A DNA stretch of 64,000 nucleotides from Aphrophora alni (lineage: Eukaryota > Arthropoda > Insecta > Hemiptera > Aphrophoridae): NCBI GenBank assembly GCA_963513935.1, contig OY740765.1, positions 73,825,718-73,889,717 of the forward strand, written 5' to 3'. The notes under the pieces were generated by a model. That model was not told the DNA's origin and searched no databases. It saw nothing but the letters and a program-made list of their open reading frames with translations. Shown here piece by piece: positions 24,092-35,424 of the stretch. Position numbers and translations under genes: made by a program. Position 1 is the stretch's first letter. Each line of letters opens with the position of its first letter.

Positions 24092-24110
24092 GCCCCACGT
24101 TGGTTAGCCA
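24092..24110 (-). other. Primer-binding site of the gag-protease copy (diverged)
   Basis: The + strand reads 'gccccacgttggttagcca', one base longer than and mutated from the tRNA-Lys 3' end. It lies between LTR-like segment A and gag, the position expected for a minus-strand primer-binding site. Confidence 0.65.
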
Positions 24111-26617
24111 CTTGCCGTGTACGCACTTGCTGACCCTGCTGCAAGTTCGAGCCCTTTACTCACGCGACTCGAACCTCGCTTTGCAACTTCCTTCGTCAGG
24201 AGTTCTTGTCTCTATACAAACGCGGACAAAACCAAGATGCTCACTTTTACCTTTTTACTAATCAAAGCTATTGCAAAACTTGGCTTTTGTAAGTATGAAC
24301 TTGTTCTCATTAACTTACAATCTTTTAATTTACTAAAATTCCCTGAATTTTATTTTAACGCTCACTGAATTTACTACTTTCCTTTTTTCACTCTCTTTCT
24401 CTGGGGAAGTGCCTTTTGGAAGAAATCGGCTCCTAAGTTCTGATAATAATTTCTTCAAAATTTTATATTATATTTTACCAGAGCACAATTATAATAACTA
24501 TCATAAATAAAGCAATGTTAATACACAGAATGGTTAATGAAAAGAATCAAACTCGAGAATAAAATTTTATGTATTATTTCTCTTTAACACAAATCAAAAC
24601 AATTTAAAAATTTTATGACACAACAAATAAACCAACAAAATATGACACAAATAATCTAATAGAAATCTCTTGTATACTAACACAAATTGAAAAAAGCTAT
24701 ACTATTTCAGCTAGGACTACAGATAGCTTTTCCTGCACTGAAATAATCGTATTTAAGTTTGAAATATTTTTTACACCAAAGCAGAGTGAATTTATTTTAC
24801 TGAAGTTAATTTTTCTAAATTTCCCCAATGAATTTATTATTAAAATGAATTTACTAGTTACGAATTATTCCTTAGACTTAGTGTACCTTCACACTTAACA
24901 TGAAGCACTCGTAGATTTGAAGTTATTTGTTGAAATCGTTTCTGATGTCTCTGAGTTGTTTTCTCTCCAAGTCCTGGATATTTCTAAGTAGTTGAATTCT
25001 GGTATTAATCTCGAATCCCTGCTAAGTCGCCTTCAATGTATCTGAATATTCTTGCAGATCGACGTTCGAAATTAGTTGAAAATTTTCTAAGTTACTTTTA
25101 ATTACTGATTGAAATATTTAAGTTAAAACTTTACTAAGTTGAATTTAGAATAGTTTAGTGGAGTGACTAAAGCAACGTCTTCCCTGCTCGGAGTCTGGTA
25201 CTAGAGTATCCGTCTTACGACAGACAATTTTGGTTCTCCCTTTCTGTGGGAATCTTTCCTCAAAAGGTAACCACCTTTTCTCCCTTTCATGAAGAAATGT
25301 CTCTTCGTTGTTTTTTGTATTTTCAGACTGTTTTGGTCTGAAATTTTTATACTACAAACTGTACTAGGTATAGTTTTTACCTATTGAATAGTTTTTATTC
25401 ACTATTTACTATTAAAAATCCTTTTAATAGATATTTTGATTGTTGTATTATTTTTCGTTATCTGTGATGACGGTTGGTCATGCAAAGTCCAATTGCTGAA
25501 CTGTGACGTAGATCTGCTCGCGCCACTTTTCCTGTTAATTCTTGCAAATTGTGATTTTGAACATTTTTACGAACAACTTGCTGTAACTTCTGAACGGCTG
25601 GTCCGATCGTCGATTTCTCTTCGGATTCCTCTTCTGTCCGATCTTGAGGGTCTTGTGAAACTCGATTGGTCGTTTTCGCACGTTTCGTTTACGAGTTATC
25701 GCACTTTTACCGAATGTCTGTTTTTTCACTTTTCAACTTTTGATTTAAGTCCTTTTTCACAATTCTTTCGTATACAAGTTCTTCTTCTGCTCCTATGACG
25801 GAAATTTCTTCTTAGATTTTTATCGTAGCTCTCTTGGTTCTCGAGTTATTGTAACTCAAAGTTTTGAGTTTTTGATCGTCGTGTTATATGATTATAACCC
25901 CCCCCCATTATCAATTTTCACCTCTGCTCTGTTGTATTACATTTTTACACAATTAATATACATTATTACATCCTTTTATTTCCCCTTTAACATTTATTTT
26001 TACCGCTTTTGGCTTGAAAGTTTTACTTTTTGCTATTATCATAACTCCCCCATTTTAACTTTAAATTTGATTCTAATTGCTTATTATTGTTCCCTACTGT
26101 TATCTCTTCAATTGTTATTATTATTATTTTTTAGTTTATCCCCCCTTCACCTTTAAAAACTTAAAAAACTCTCCAAGAATGACTTTCTAAGTCCATTCTC
26201 CCCTGGTTATTATTATTATTGTTTATTTTTTATTTCTGATTATTATTACTTCCTCTATTGGTTTATGATTCTATGATTTTTGATTTTTGAATTTCCCCTT
26301 TTTTCAAATTTTAGGTTTTTGAGCCCTTCTAATTTCTTGAATAACTTTTTTGTTTTAGGTGCTTTTAAATTTATTTCTTGATATTATTAGTCGGTTGACT
26401 CTACTGAATAATTATTTAAATTAATATTTTAGTTTTTTTAATAAAATAAGAACTACGATAATTTAGTTTTCATGTCTGTGCATGCAAAATCCCCTCTTGC
26501 CTTGCGTGACGTCACCGCATTATCGCATTCCTACTTTATTTTGTTTAGCGCGGCAATTTAAATGGTTTTTAAATTGAACATGAGACTAATGTTCTTGTCA
26601 TTCCGTCTCTGTCTGTC

Positions 26618-26640
<23 letters not shown>
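24111..26640 (-). mobile_element. LTR-like segment A (about 2.5 kb)
   Basis: It matches segment 27949-30525 block by block: 'atgctcacttttacc', 'gccttttgg-agaaatcgg', 'aattattcctta', the 'tcgagttat' and 'aagaatgactttctaagtccattct' blocks, and a TGACGTCA site near 26505 followed by a GT run. Open frames inside it are low-complexity and I do not call them. Orientation follows from gag and the primer-binding site, which lie on its low-coordinate side. Confidence 0.6.
26505..26515. promoter_or_regulatory. CRE-like palindrome in LTR segment A
   Basis: The sequence 'gcgtgacgtcacc' contains the palindrome TGACGTCA, the consensus for CREB/ATF binding. The same core stands at the matching place in the other LTR-like segment (about 30393), although the surrounding sequence is diverged. 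Use as a promoter element is inference. Confidence 0.45.
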
Positions 26641-26644
<4 letters not shown>

Positions 26645-26648
<4 letters not shown>

Positions 26649-26860
26649 TGCCGCGCTACGCTGCTCACGAGGTCGTTGGGCGCCACTTGCCGCGATCGCT
26701 CCGCTCGAGGTCGTAGGGTTCTTCTTGCCCCACGTTGGGCGCCACTTGCCACGCTACGCTCGGCTCGATGTCGTAGGGTTCTTCTTGCCCCACGTTGGAA
26801 CGCCACTTACCACGCTACTCCTCTCACGATTTTAAGATTCTTACGTCCCTTTTTGGAACG
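26645..26860 (-). repeat. Tandem repeat of about 60 bp built on the primer-binding site
   Basis: Units of the form 'cgccacttgccgcg', 'ctccgctcgaggtcgtaggg' and 'ttcttcttgccccacgttgg' repeat three to four times here, and again at 27889-28060. One unit contains an exact 18-base match to the 3' end of tRNA-Lys(CUU) including CCA (26727-26744). The repeated open frame in this block (GARRTLRPRAER) is a by-product of the unit length. Confidence 0.75.
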
Positions 26861-27890
26861 CTACTTACCACGAACTCTTAAACTCGCTGTACAATCACCA
26901 CCGATAGGGCGAACCACCTTTCTGCTCAGAGCAAGCGCGGGCAAGGCCAAGATGCTCACTTTTACCTTTTATACAATCAAAGATATTGCAAAACTTGGCT
27001 CTAGTAAGTATGAGCTTGTCCTCATAAACTTACCAACTTTTAATTTACGCAAAATTCCCTGAATTTTATCTCAATGCTCGATTATTAGACTCTTTTTTAA
27101 AGTAACACTCTCTCTCTCTGAGGTCGTGCCTTTTGGGAGAAATCGGCTCTTAAGTTCTGATGATAACTTTTAAAATTTTCAAATTATATTTCCAAAGCAC
27201 ACATATAATATTTATATTTAAACAAGGTTAATAGCATATACAGAATGGATATATATAGAAAACACAACAAAATATAGAAATGAATTATTTATATATTCTT
27301 TTCTTTTTAGCACAGTAAAAATGTTAAATTCATAAAAATTTTTACAACAACAAAGTTGATTAAACAACAACACAACGATTTAAGTATTTGACAAAAATTA
27401 CAAATGGAATATTTTCGATAATCTAAACAAAAATAAAAAACGCTTGACTTTTCAGACAGAACCACAAACAGTTTTTCCTGTACTGAAAAAGTCGTATTTA
27501 ATTATTAATTATTTATAACACCAAAACAGAAGTATAAAAATGAATTTAATTTTTAATAATTCCCCTAATGACGTTATATTTGAAATGAAGTTAATATTTG
27601 CGAATTATTCCTTAAGTATATGATACCTTCACACTTTATTAGAAGTTCTAGTTGGTTTTGGAATTTGTTGTATAATTAGGCTGATGTTGATATGATGTTT
27701 TCGGTCCAGAGTCTGTAAACTGCTATGTAGTTGAATGCTGGTCTCGAATTCTTCTAAGTTGCCTTGAAGTTCGATAGGAGTAGAAATTATTCTAAGTCCA
27801 GTTAAGTAGAGTGACAGTTGAATTTTCCTCTCAGGTCGGAGTCTGCTGCTGAAGAAACGTCTTCCTTGCCTCGATTCCAAAACAATAGCT
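26745..27890 (-). repeat. Partial LTR duplicate B (about 1.2 kb)
   Basis: This nearly repeats 27949-29090, with the same order from 'gattttaagattcttacgtc' through 'gcgaaccacctttctgctca', the 'aaacaacaacacaacgattt' block and 'gtcgattccaaaacaa'. There it switches back to the primer-site repeat. Divergence between B and its source is only a few percent by eye, lower than between segments A and C, so the duplication is recent relative to the LTRs. Confidence 0.75.
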
Positions 27891-27930
27891 TGCCGCGCTA
27901 CGCTGCTCTCGAGGTCGTAGGGTTCTTCTT

Positions 27931-27948
27931 GCCCCACGTTGGGCGCCA
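27931..27948 (-). other. tRNA-Lys primer-binding site
   Basis: The + strand reads GCCCCACGTTGGGCGCCA, an exact 18-base match to the 3' end of eukaryotic tRNA-Lys(CUU) with its CCA tail. The primer-binding site is therefore TGGCGCC... on the minus strand, consistent with gag orientation. The adjoining bases 'ggtcgtagggttc' also resemble the T-arm of the same tRNA. Confidence 0.8.
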
Positions 27949-30525
27949 CTTGCCGCGGTCGCTCCGCTCGAGGTCGTAGGGTTCTTCTTGCCCCACTTTG
28001 GAACGCCACTTGCCTCACTACCCCCTCTCGATTTTAAGATTCTTACGTCCCTTTTTGGAACGCTACTTACCACGAACTCTTAAACTCGCTGTACGATCAC
28101 CACCGATAGGGCGAACCACCTTTCTGCTCAGAGCAAGCGCGGGCAAGGCCAAGATGCTCACTTTTACCTTTTATACAATCAAAGATATATCAAAACTTGG
28201 CTCTAGTAAGTATGAGCTTGTCCTCATAAACTTACTAACTTTTAATTTACGCAAAATTCCCTGAATTTTATCTCAATGCTCAATTATTTGACTCTTTAAT
28301 TTAAAATAACACTCTCTCTCTCCAAGGACGTGCCTTTTGGGAGAAATCGGCTCTTAAGTTCTGATGATAACTTTTAAAATTTTCAAATTATATTTCCAGA
28401 GCACACATATAATATTTATATTTAAACAAGGTTAATAGCATATACAGAATGGATATTATATAGAAAACACAACAAAATTTAGAAATGAATTATTTATATA
28501 TTCTTTTCTTTTCAGCACAGTTAAAATGTTGAATTCATAAAATTTTTTATAACAACAAAGTTGATTAAACAACAACACAACGATTTAAATATTTGAGAAA
28601 AATTACAACTGGAATATTTTCTATATTCTAAACAAAAATAAAAAACGCTAGACTTTTCAGACAGAACCACAAACAGTTTTTCCTGTACTGAATAAGTCGT
28701 ATTTAATTATTAATTATCTCTAACACCAAAGCAGAAGTATAAAAATGAATTTAATTTTTAATAATTCCCCTTATGACGTTATATTTGAAATGAAGTTAAT
28801 ATTTGCGAATTATTCCTTAAGTATATGATACCTTCACACTTTATTAGAAGTTCTAGTTGGTTTTGGAATTTGTTGTATAATTAGGCTGATGTTGTTATGA
28901 TGTTTTCGGTCCAGAGTCTGTAAACTGCTATGTAGTTGAATGCTGGTCTCGAATTCTTCTAAGTTGCCTTGAAGTTCGAAATGAGTAGAAATTATTCTAA
29001 GTCCAGTTAAGTAGAGTGACAGTTGAATTCTCCTCTCAGCTCGGAGTCTGCTGCTAAAGAAACGTCTTCCTCGCGTCGATTCCAAAACAAAAGTATCTGT
29101 CTTTCGATGGATAAATTATGGTCTCCCTTTTAGTGGGAATTCTTCCACTACCTGGAGCCAATTTTTCTCCCTTTTACAGAGAAAGGTATTTTCTTCTTAT
29201 TACGTGTTTTCAGGCCCTTTTGGTCTGAAATATTTACACTATATATTTTATTAATCATGTTTTTTGACTAATGAATAGTTTTCTTCCTTTATTCTTAATT
29301 GAAACACCTTTTAAATAATAATTTATTGTATTTATTATTTAGTGTTATCTGTGATCCAAGTTGGCAATGTGAGGTTCAGACTCCAGATTCTCACTGAGGG
29401 TGCGCGCGCCGCTCTACAGGATTTTTCATGAAAATCTCAACTTTTGTCGTTTTTTCGTTCAACTCGCTATAACTTTCGAACGCCCGAACCGATTTTCAAG
29501 TTCCTTTTGGATTCTTCTTCCTCTCCATCTTGTGGGTCTTGTGAAACTTGATTCGTCGTTCTAGTGCGCTTCGTTCGCGAGTTATCGCCCTTTTCCCGAA
29601 ATTCGGTTTTTCTTCTTTTCAAATTTTGAGATAAGTCCTTTCTCAAAATTCTTTTGACGAAATCTTGTTCCTCTTCTACTATGACGAAAAACTCTGTTTG
29701 TACTTTTCACGCAACTCGCTTGGTTCTCGAGTTATACGTCCTTGAAGTCCCAAAGTTTTTATCGTATAGTTTTTTGTTCATAAAACCCCCCCCCCATTAT
29801 ATATTATCATTTCTGCTTTGATGTTTTACACTTTTACATTATAGATATCTATAATTACAATGTTATTTCTCCCCTTTAACTTCAAATTTAACCGCTTTTG
29901 GGCTTTAAAGTTTTACTTTTTGTAATTATTATATCTCCCTTATTTTATTTTCAAATTTGAATCTAAGTACATATTATTGTGCCCTATTGTGGTCTCTTCA
30001 ATTGTACTTATTATTTTTTTTTAATTTATCCCCCCTTCAACTCAAAAATTCCAAAAAACTCCCCAAGAATGACTTTCTAAGTCCATTCTCACCTGTTTAT
30101 TATTATTAATTCATATTTTTTATTTATGATTATTGTTAGTTCCCCTATTAGTTATGACTCTACGTTTTTTGACTTTTGAATTTAGGTTTTTTCCAAATTT
30201 TAGGTTTTTGAGCCACTATAAAAACTTGAATAACTTTTTTGTTTTAAATGATTCTAAATTTATTTTTTGACATTATTTATCGGTTGATTCTACTGAACAT
30301 TTATTTATTTTAATAATTTAGTATTTTAATAAAATAAGAAACGAGGCAGAGTGACATTTCACGTTCCAGCATGCAATGTCTCGCACCTGTTGGGCGTGAC
30401 GTCATCGTCCCTCCTCGCCCCCTATCTATATGGTTTTATCGCGGGAATTTAAACTGCTTTAAATTGACTTGAAACTTTTGACTCTTGGCAAAACCGTTTC
30501 AGTGTGTGTGTGTGTGTGTGCGCGT
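27949..30525 (-). mobile_element. LTR-like segment C (about 2.6 kb)
   Basis: This is the least rearranged copy of the long terminal segment. It ends on the low side at the tRNA-Lys primer-binding site and on the high side at a GT/CG-rich microsatellite (30500-30530). It contains a TGACGTCA site near 30393. It has no open frame that I would call. Exact LTR termini could not be fixed from the sequence. Confidence 0.6.
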
Positions 30526-30584
30526 GCGTGCGTACTGCCTTATTTTTGATCGGATTTATGGCATTTCACTTAATAGCTACAGAC

Positions 30585-31331
30585 CAGTGGCGGCTTACTC
30601 ATAAGGACCCTCGGAAGCCGCCCCCCCCAATGATAATGTTATTTTAATAATGTAAATACCTATATGTATTTAATTCTTTGGAGACAAATGAATTATGAAT
30701 TGCCGCTATGGATTTCACTATCATTTGTAGCGGGAGTTTTACAATATAAAATATTTGACAAATGTATTCTGGAGTTCGGACGGTGGCCAGAGCGTCCCAG
30801 TTTCATTGCATTTAGTCATATGGGGCAAGCAGCAGACAGAGCTGAGGGTGCCGTGACGTCATTTACACAGCGTGTAATGGGCTTCTAGGGCAGAGTCCGA
30901 AGCTGCGCGCGCATACAACAGTCAGTGCAGCCACCATAAATTAGATGCCGATACCGTTGCCGGTAATATGTCAACGGTAAACGTTGTGACACATGATGTA
31001 AGTTTAATCATTAGTCAAGGAATTAAAAACATAGAACATAGAATTGCCTTAAAAGATTTAGGACCCCCTAGGCCTGATATGGTAATAAGTAAACTCAAAT
31101 TAGTTCATTTATTTTATTTTAATTTGTATTTTATTAGCTATAGACTGTACAAACTTTGCTTTATAATCGCTATGTAGTGTGTAGACCCCACATGTTTTTA
31201 ATATGGAGTGAATAACACTTGTGTTACGCCTGCTTTCTGAACCGTAGTGTATGTTTTGATAACATGCCTTCCCTTATGTGTATAAAATAAAACAGAGCCC
31301 TCCCATTGCACTTAACCACCGGCCGCTACTG
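30585..31331 (+). mobile_element. hAT deletion derivative with 8-bp target duplication
   Basis: The left end is CAGTGGCGGC and the right end, on the other strand, is CAGTAGCGGC. CTACAGAC flanks both sides (30577-30584 and 31332-31339), the 8-bp duplication typical of hAT elements. At 747 bp it is far shorter than an autonomous hAT. The interior keeps only a transposase N-terminal piece, so it would need a helper. Confidence 0.9.
30968..31081 (+). pseudogene. N-terminal remnant of a hAT transposase
   Basis: The ATG at 30968 opens MSTVNVVTHDVSLIISQGIK, then NIEHRIALKDLGPPRPDM, then a possible splice donor (gtaataagt). The L-K-x-L-G-P-x-R-P segment is the conserved lead-in found before the TTF/ZMYM1-like zinc finger of many hAT proteins. 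Everything downstream, including the catalytic core, is missing from the element. Confidence 0.5.
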
Positions 31332-31339
31332 CTACAGAC

Positions 31340-31858
31340 CCAGTCTCAATAATATGCTGATTTGTATGTTGTTGGTTAAATAAATAATCTATTCTAGTGG
31401 CACATGTATTATTTTCATAAAAAGTGCAATCATGGCAAATTCTCTGCAATTGAGTAAACTATAACTTTGAAAAATTGCACATGCAATTAATATACATGTT
31501 ACTTCGATGCATATATATGTTGATCAGTAGAAAAATCTAGTGAAAATACCTTATTGTTATCTTCTGGATATAACACATTCTTTTAATTGATCAGACTTTT
31601 TGTACCAACAATTATTATTGTAGAATTATTATTAAATAGCACAAGAAAATCTAAAACATATTCTTAGCAAAATAACGGTTATTATATTAGAGATTTCTCT
31701 AAAACTATGGTCCAAATTAAAAAGTGAGATACCATTAAAAAGAGACTTTAACGAACTTTAAAATAATTTGCTGTTCGACTCCCGCACCATTAAAAATTTT
31801 AGGGATTGATTTCACCACCTTTCATGGATAAAGTGGTAGTGTCCCCTTAAAATATAAC
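31340..31858. other. No gene recognised; probably decayed Penelope-like sequence on its right side
   Basis: No paired ends or clear coding sequence. Since the segment right after it reads as the end of a Penelope-type reverse transcriptase domain, part of this stretch may be the same element decayed beyond recognition. Confidence 0.3.
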
Positions 31859-31946
31859 AATGAAGTGGACATTTTAAAACACATAGCAATGTCCAATGGT
31901 TACTAGAGCTCCATAATTAATAACATTTATTCATAAACATAGGAAC
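31859..31946 (+). pseudogene. Penelope-like element, linker just before the LTR insertion
   Basis: The + frame reads NEVDILKHIAMSNGY, a stop, then SSIINNIYS, with more stops. This is the 'I..IA..NGY...II..I' linker that joins reverse transcriptase to the endonuclease in Penelope-like proteins. After the inserted LTR element the same gene resumes at 36091. Short and decayed, but its position supports the call. Confidence 0.5.
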
Positions 31947-32608
31947 TAATAGGATTGGGTTCTTTTAAATCAGTGGTTCAGTTATATTAATTAATCTTTA
32001 TTGCTGCTTATGAGACTTGGGTAACATTTTAAACACTCTAATACTTCAATACTATATTCAATACTTTAAATACTATACAACAAAAATAAGAATATAATAC
32101 GACACTTTAAATAAACAATACAATAATAGTAATTTAATAGGATACTTTTAAATAAGCAATACAATGATAAGAATTTAATTAAATGAACAATATTCAAACT
32201 AAATATTCATTTCACTAAGCCCAAAAGTATTCCAACTATTGTTACTCTCTAATAAATGAAATTATTAATTTATTGGTGATTTTATAAATATAGAAATGCT
32301 TGCTTACTGGTGTAGAGTTGATTTCCTGGGCTAATAAATTTCCCGGAGTAGAGTTCCTGCACCACGGCTAGTGACACAGCCGTGTATCTTCCAAAGCTCC
32401 AAAAGACCAAAGACCCCCTCCAAATCATGCTGACCGCTTATATATGTATCGTGGCTTCTGATGCTCTACTTTTGTTGCAAGTCAAGCATTTCAACACTTT
32501 TTCAATTCTTTCGCAATAGTTGGTTCATTCTGAGCTTTGTTAATATTAGTTCTTCCTAACATAATTTACAAATTGAATAATTAACTTAACATTAACCTAT
32601 TCCTAACA
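31947..32608 (+). repeat. 5' LTR
   Basis: Begins TAATAGGATTGGG and ends TATTCCTAACA. The short inverted edges are TAGGA and TCCTA. The canonical TG start is absent in both copies (TA instead), which is unusual. Confidence 0.9.
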
Positions 32609-32612
32609 TCAC

Positions 32613-32630
32613 TGGCGCCCACGAGACATC
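32613..32630 (+). other. Primer-binding site of the non-coding LTR element
   Basis: TGGCGCCCACGAGACATC begins four bases after the LTR. It starts with TGG, the complement of a tRNA CCA end. I do not assign the tRNA. It differs from the tRNA-Lys site used by the block at 20-30 kb. Confidence 0.7.
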
Positions 32631-35424
32631 GTCCCGATGTCATGTTACAAACCTACATATTTAACATAACATAGTTTGATTAAATAAAATATAACTATAT
32701 AACACTCAAATAACAAATGAACTATTTATTTCCTATCTTTATTTTTTTATTCACAAGCACTAATGGTTTCACAAAAAAAATTGCACATTTAGAAATACAG
32801 AATATAATAAATGAAATAATAAAAAAAATTAAATTTTACAATTCTTTTTGATCAATACCAAATTTTAGTCCTAAAATACATACATATATAACCCAACAGG
32901 TCTAGCCAACTAAATGTAGTCAATTAATTGGCTACTCAATCCACCAATCTTTCTACATTAGTGTAGTCAAACCTGCAACAGGGTAAAAACAATTAAACAT
33001 TTTCACATTATAAATATAAATTACAATATAAATTTTCTGTGACTTGATGTCCTGTAACTTGAGCAAGCATTTCATATAAATTCACCTGTAATCGTTTTGT
33101 AAATTAAAAAAAAAATACTATAATTTTGATTTATTAGTTGGAAACCTTTTGGAATTGGCTTTGAATGTGCTTTTATCTTAATTCTTATAATCTTTAATTA
33201 CAACATTTAAATACAGTACTACACTTAGAATCACGTTTATTATTATAACTAAATTATATCCATTTATTAATCTCAAACCTATTTTATTATTTATCTTACA
33301 ATCTCATTACTTAAGTTATTATTATTCACAAAATTTCTCAACTTGTTTGGTTTAGCTGGGTTAATTTCTTCTCTATAGATCTCATAAAACATTAAAAAAA
33401 ACTTCATTATTCATGACTTCACCTCAAATTACAAATACTACTTAATTTTCTTGAACAACATTAAAAAATCATCTATTATCTTTAAAAAAACTCCTTTTAC
33501 ATTAATATTACCTCATAGTGTCTCATCTCAAAACTCATCATTATAGGCTTCTCATAACTTAATAATTTCATTGCATTGACCTCTTATAAAAACTTCTCTA
33601 ATTATTTATATCACCACATATAAATAATTGTGCACACCACGTATTTCATCGTAGTCAAACTTATTATTTCCTCATAGATACCTGTAATAAGTTCATTTAA
33701 AAACTCAATATCGTCGTAACCTTCGACGCTTACTCATATTTCATCGCAGTAAAAAAAAACTCATATATCCTCGTAGAAACTCATTTAAAACCTTATGTGT
33801 ATAGTGCCCCTTTGGCTCACTATCACATTTCGCCGTAAATCTCGTAGAACCTCAATAATACGTCGCAAATTCTTCCTATATCATCGAAGAAACCTCGTAG
33901 ATAAAAAAAAAACTTCTTGTTAAACTTAAAAGAAGCTCTCAATGCAACCAAATTACTTTCTTCAAGGAAAACCTCTTTATAGACTTCATTTCTCGACACT
34001 ATTTTTAAGTACTTTTGTACATTCATTTCTCCCTTTTTAAAGAAAAACATTATCTCTTATTATCTTATATAAAAAAAAATTACTCACAATTATTTTCCCA
34101 GCAACACCTTAGTTTTTATTAAAACATCATAAACTCTTTTTTTTATTAAATTACTTCCATTAAAACATTTTATCTTAAATTTCTCAATTATTTACTTTAA
34201 AACTCATCAAAGTCCCTTACATCACATTATTTATTACTCCCTATTTATCTAAATCTTAACGTTTATTAATTTTCCTTTAATTATTTTCACATACAATCAA
34301 AATATTTCTAATTTTAACCTAAACTATGCATTCTTTAAAAAAAATTTATTTATTTTATTTTATTTATTTTTTTATTGGTGTTTCTACACAAACAAAAAAA
34401 AATTCAACACCTGACACCCATAAATATCCGTTTCAGCTACTTAGTTCACCAAAATCAAAGATAAACATGTAATGTCAAGTTTGTTGTGAATTTTATTTCC
34501 CGAGAAGACTTTTGACGCAATAAGTAAGAAGCAATTTTTAAACAACCACAATGATTTGTCAGCAGTCTATGATCTAACCGCCGAGACCTTGTGCAATGTA
34601 GATTGCTGACATGCCTGATTGTAACTGTCAGTCGACAATAAGTAGATCAAATTCTTTATAGCTATGCGATTTCTTAAAATGGTCTACATTTTTACGATAA
34701 ATTGCACACTAGGTTTTAGCATGTCTAAATTTTCGTCGTAAACCATTATTTGCCATAGAAATCGCATAACACCTTAATTTGTTGTAAAATTCTCAGCATT
34801 CATACTACACACCTTGCCAAAGGTATGCTGAAATAAACAATCAAACTCCAAGGAATTTCCCTACTCGGCATGTTATATATCTTCACATTACACTTCATTC
34901 ACAATAAACCTGACCTAAGTATTTCTTTCAGTTCATTGCCTATGAAACACACCAGACTAATTTAAACTATTTACTATAGACGCTGACAATATCAAATGTT
35001 TCAAAATGCATAACAACCATCTAATTTAAAAAGTAATCGGTCACAAATTTCAAAGCAACGAAGCAACACACTAAATAGAGATAAATTAATTGTCTATTAC
35101 AAATTTTTCTCTTAATGTTATTGTAACAATGGCATGACTAGAATTTAGCCTGTCTAAATATTAAATTCACTAACAATAATTAAATAACAACATTAAGTTA
35201 ATAACTTCTAAACTTCTTAAACTAAAAAAATTAAAAATCAATTTCACTAACTTTCTTACTAGTATCCTAGTTCAAATATCTACAAACATTTTCTTTTTCT
35301 TACTTTTTCAAATCAATAATAATAATCTTAATCAATTTCAATAATATGTATGAAAAGAATATTGCCACAACTTTAATAGTTATTAATTTTTAGTAAAAAC
35401 TAAAAACACGGCCGATGCACCATT
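32631..35424 (+). other. Non-coding interior of the LTR element
   Basis: Very AT-rich with stops in all frames. Between 33630 and 33910 a loose motif 'tcgtagaaactca' (variants 'tcatcgcagtaa', 'tctcgtagaacctca', 'tcatcgaagaaacctcgtag') recurs about eight times. It may be a packaging or structural repeat, or drift. No purine tract stands out before the right LTR. Confidence 0.6.

Larger units (their letters stand above)
20195..30525 (-). mobile_element. Composite minus-strand LTR retroelement block
   Basis: Read on the minus strand, from high to low coordinates, the order is as follows: an LTR-like segment (30525-27949), a tRNA-Lys primer-binding site, a 1.2-kb partial copy of the same LTR-like segment (27890-26745), more primer-binding-site repeats, a second full LTR-like segment (26640-24111), a diverged primer-binding site, gag, protease, about 1 kb with no recognisable domain, and a final primer-site-like block next to a (CA)n run (20264-20195). 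Both full LTR-like segments start next to a CA microsatellite and share their internal order. No reverse transcriptase, RNase H or integrase is visible. The exact LTR ends and target duplication could not be fixed, so this is a defective or non-autonomous family with tandem rearrangement. Confidence 0.65.

Noticed and set aside
26558..26806. Arg-rich repeated peptide (GARRTLRPRAER) as a possible protein
   Set aside because: The repeat comes from the 60-bp primer-binding-site units and changes frame between copies; it is not a gene.
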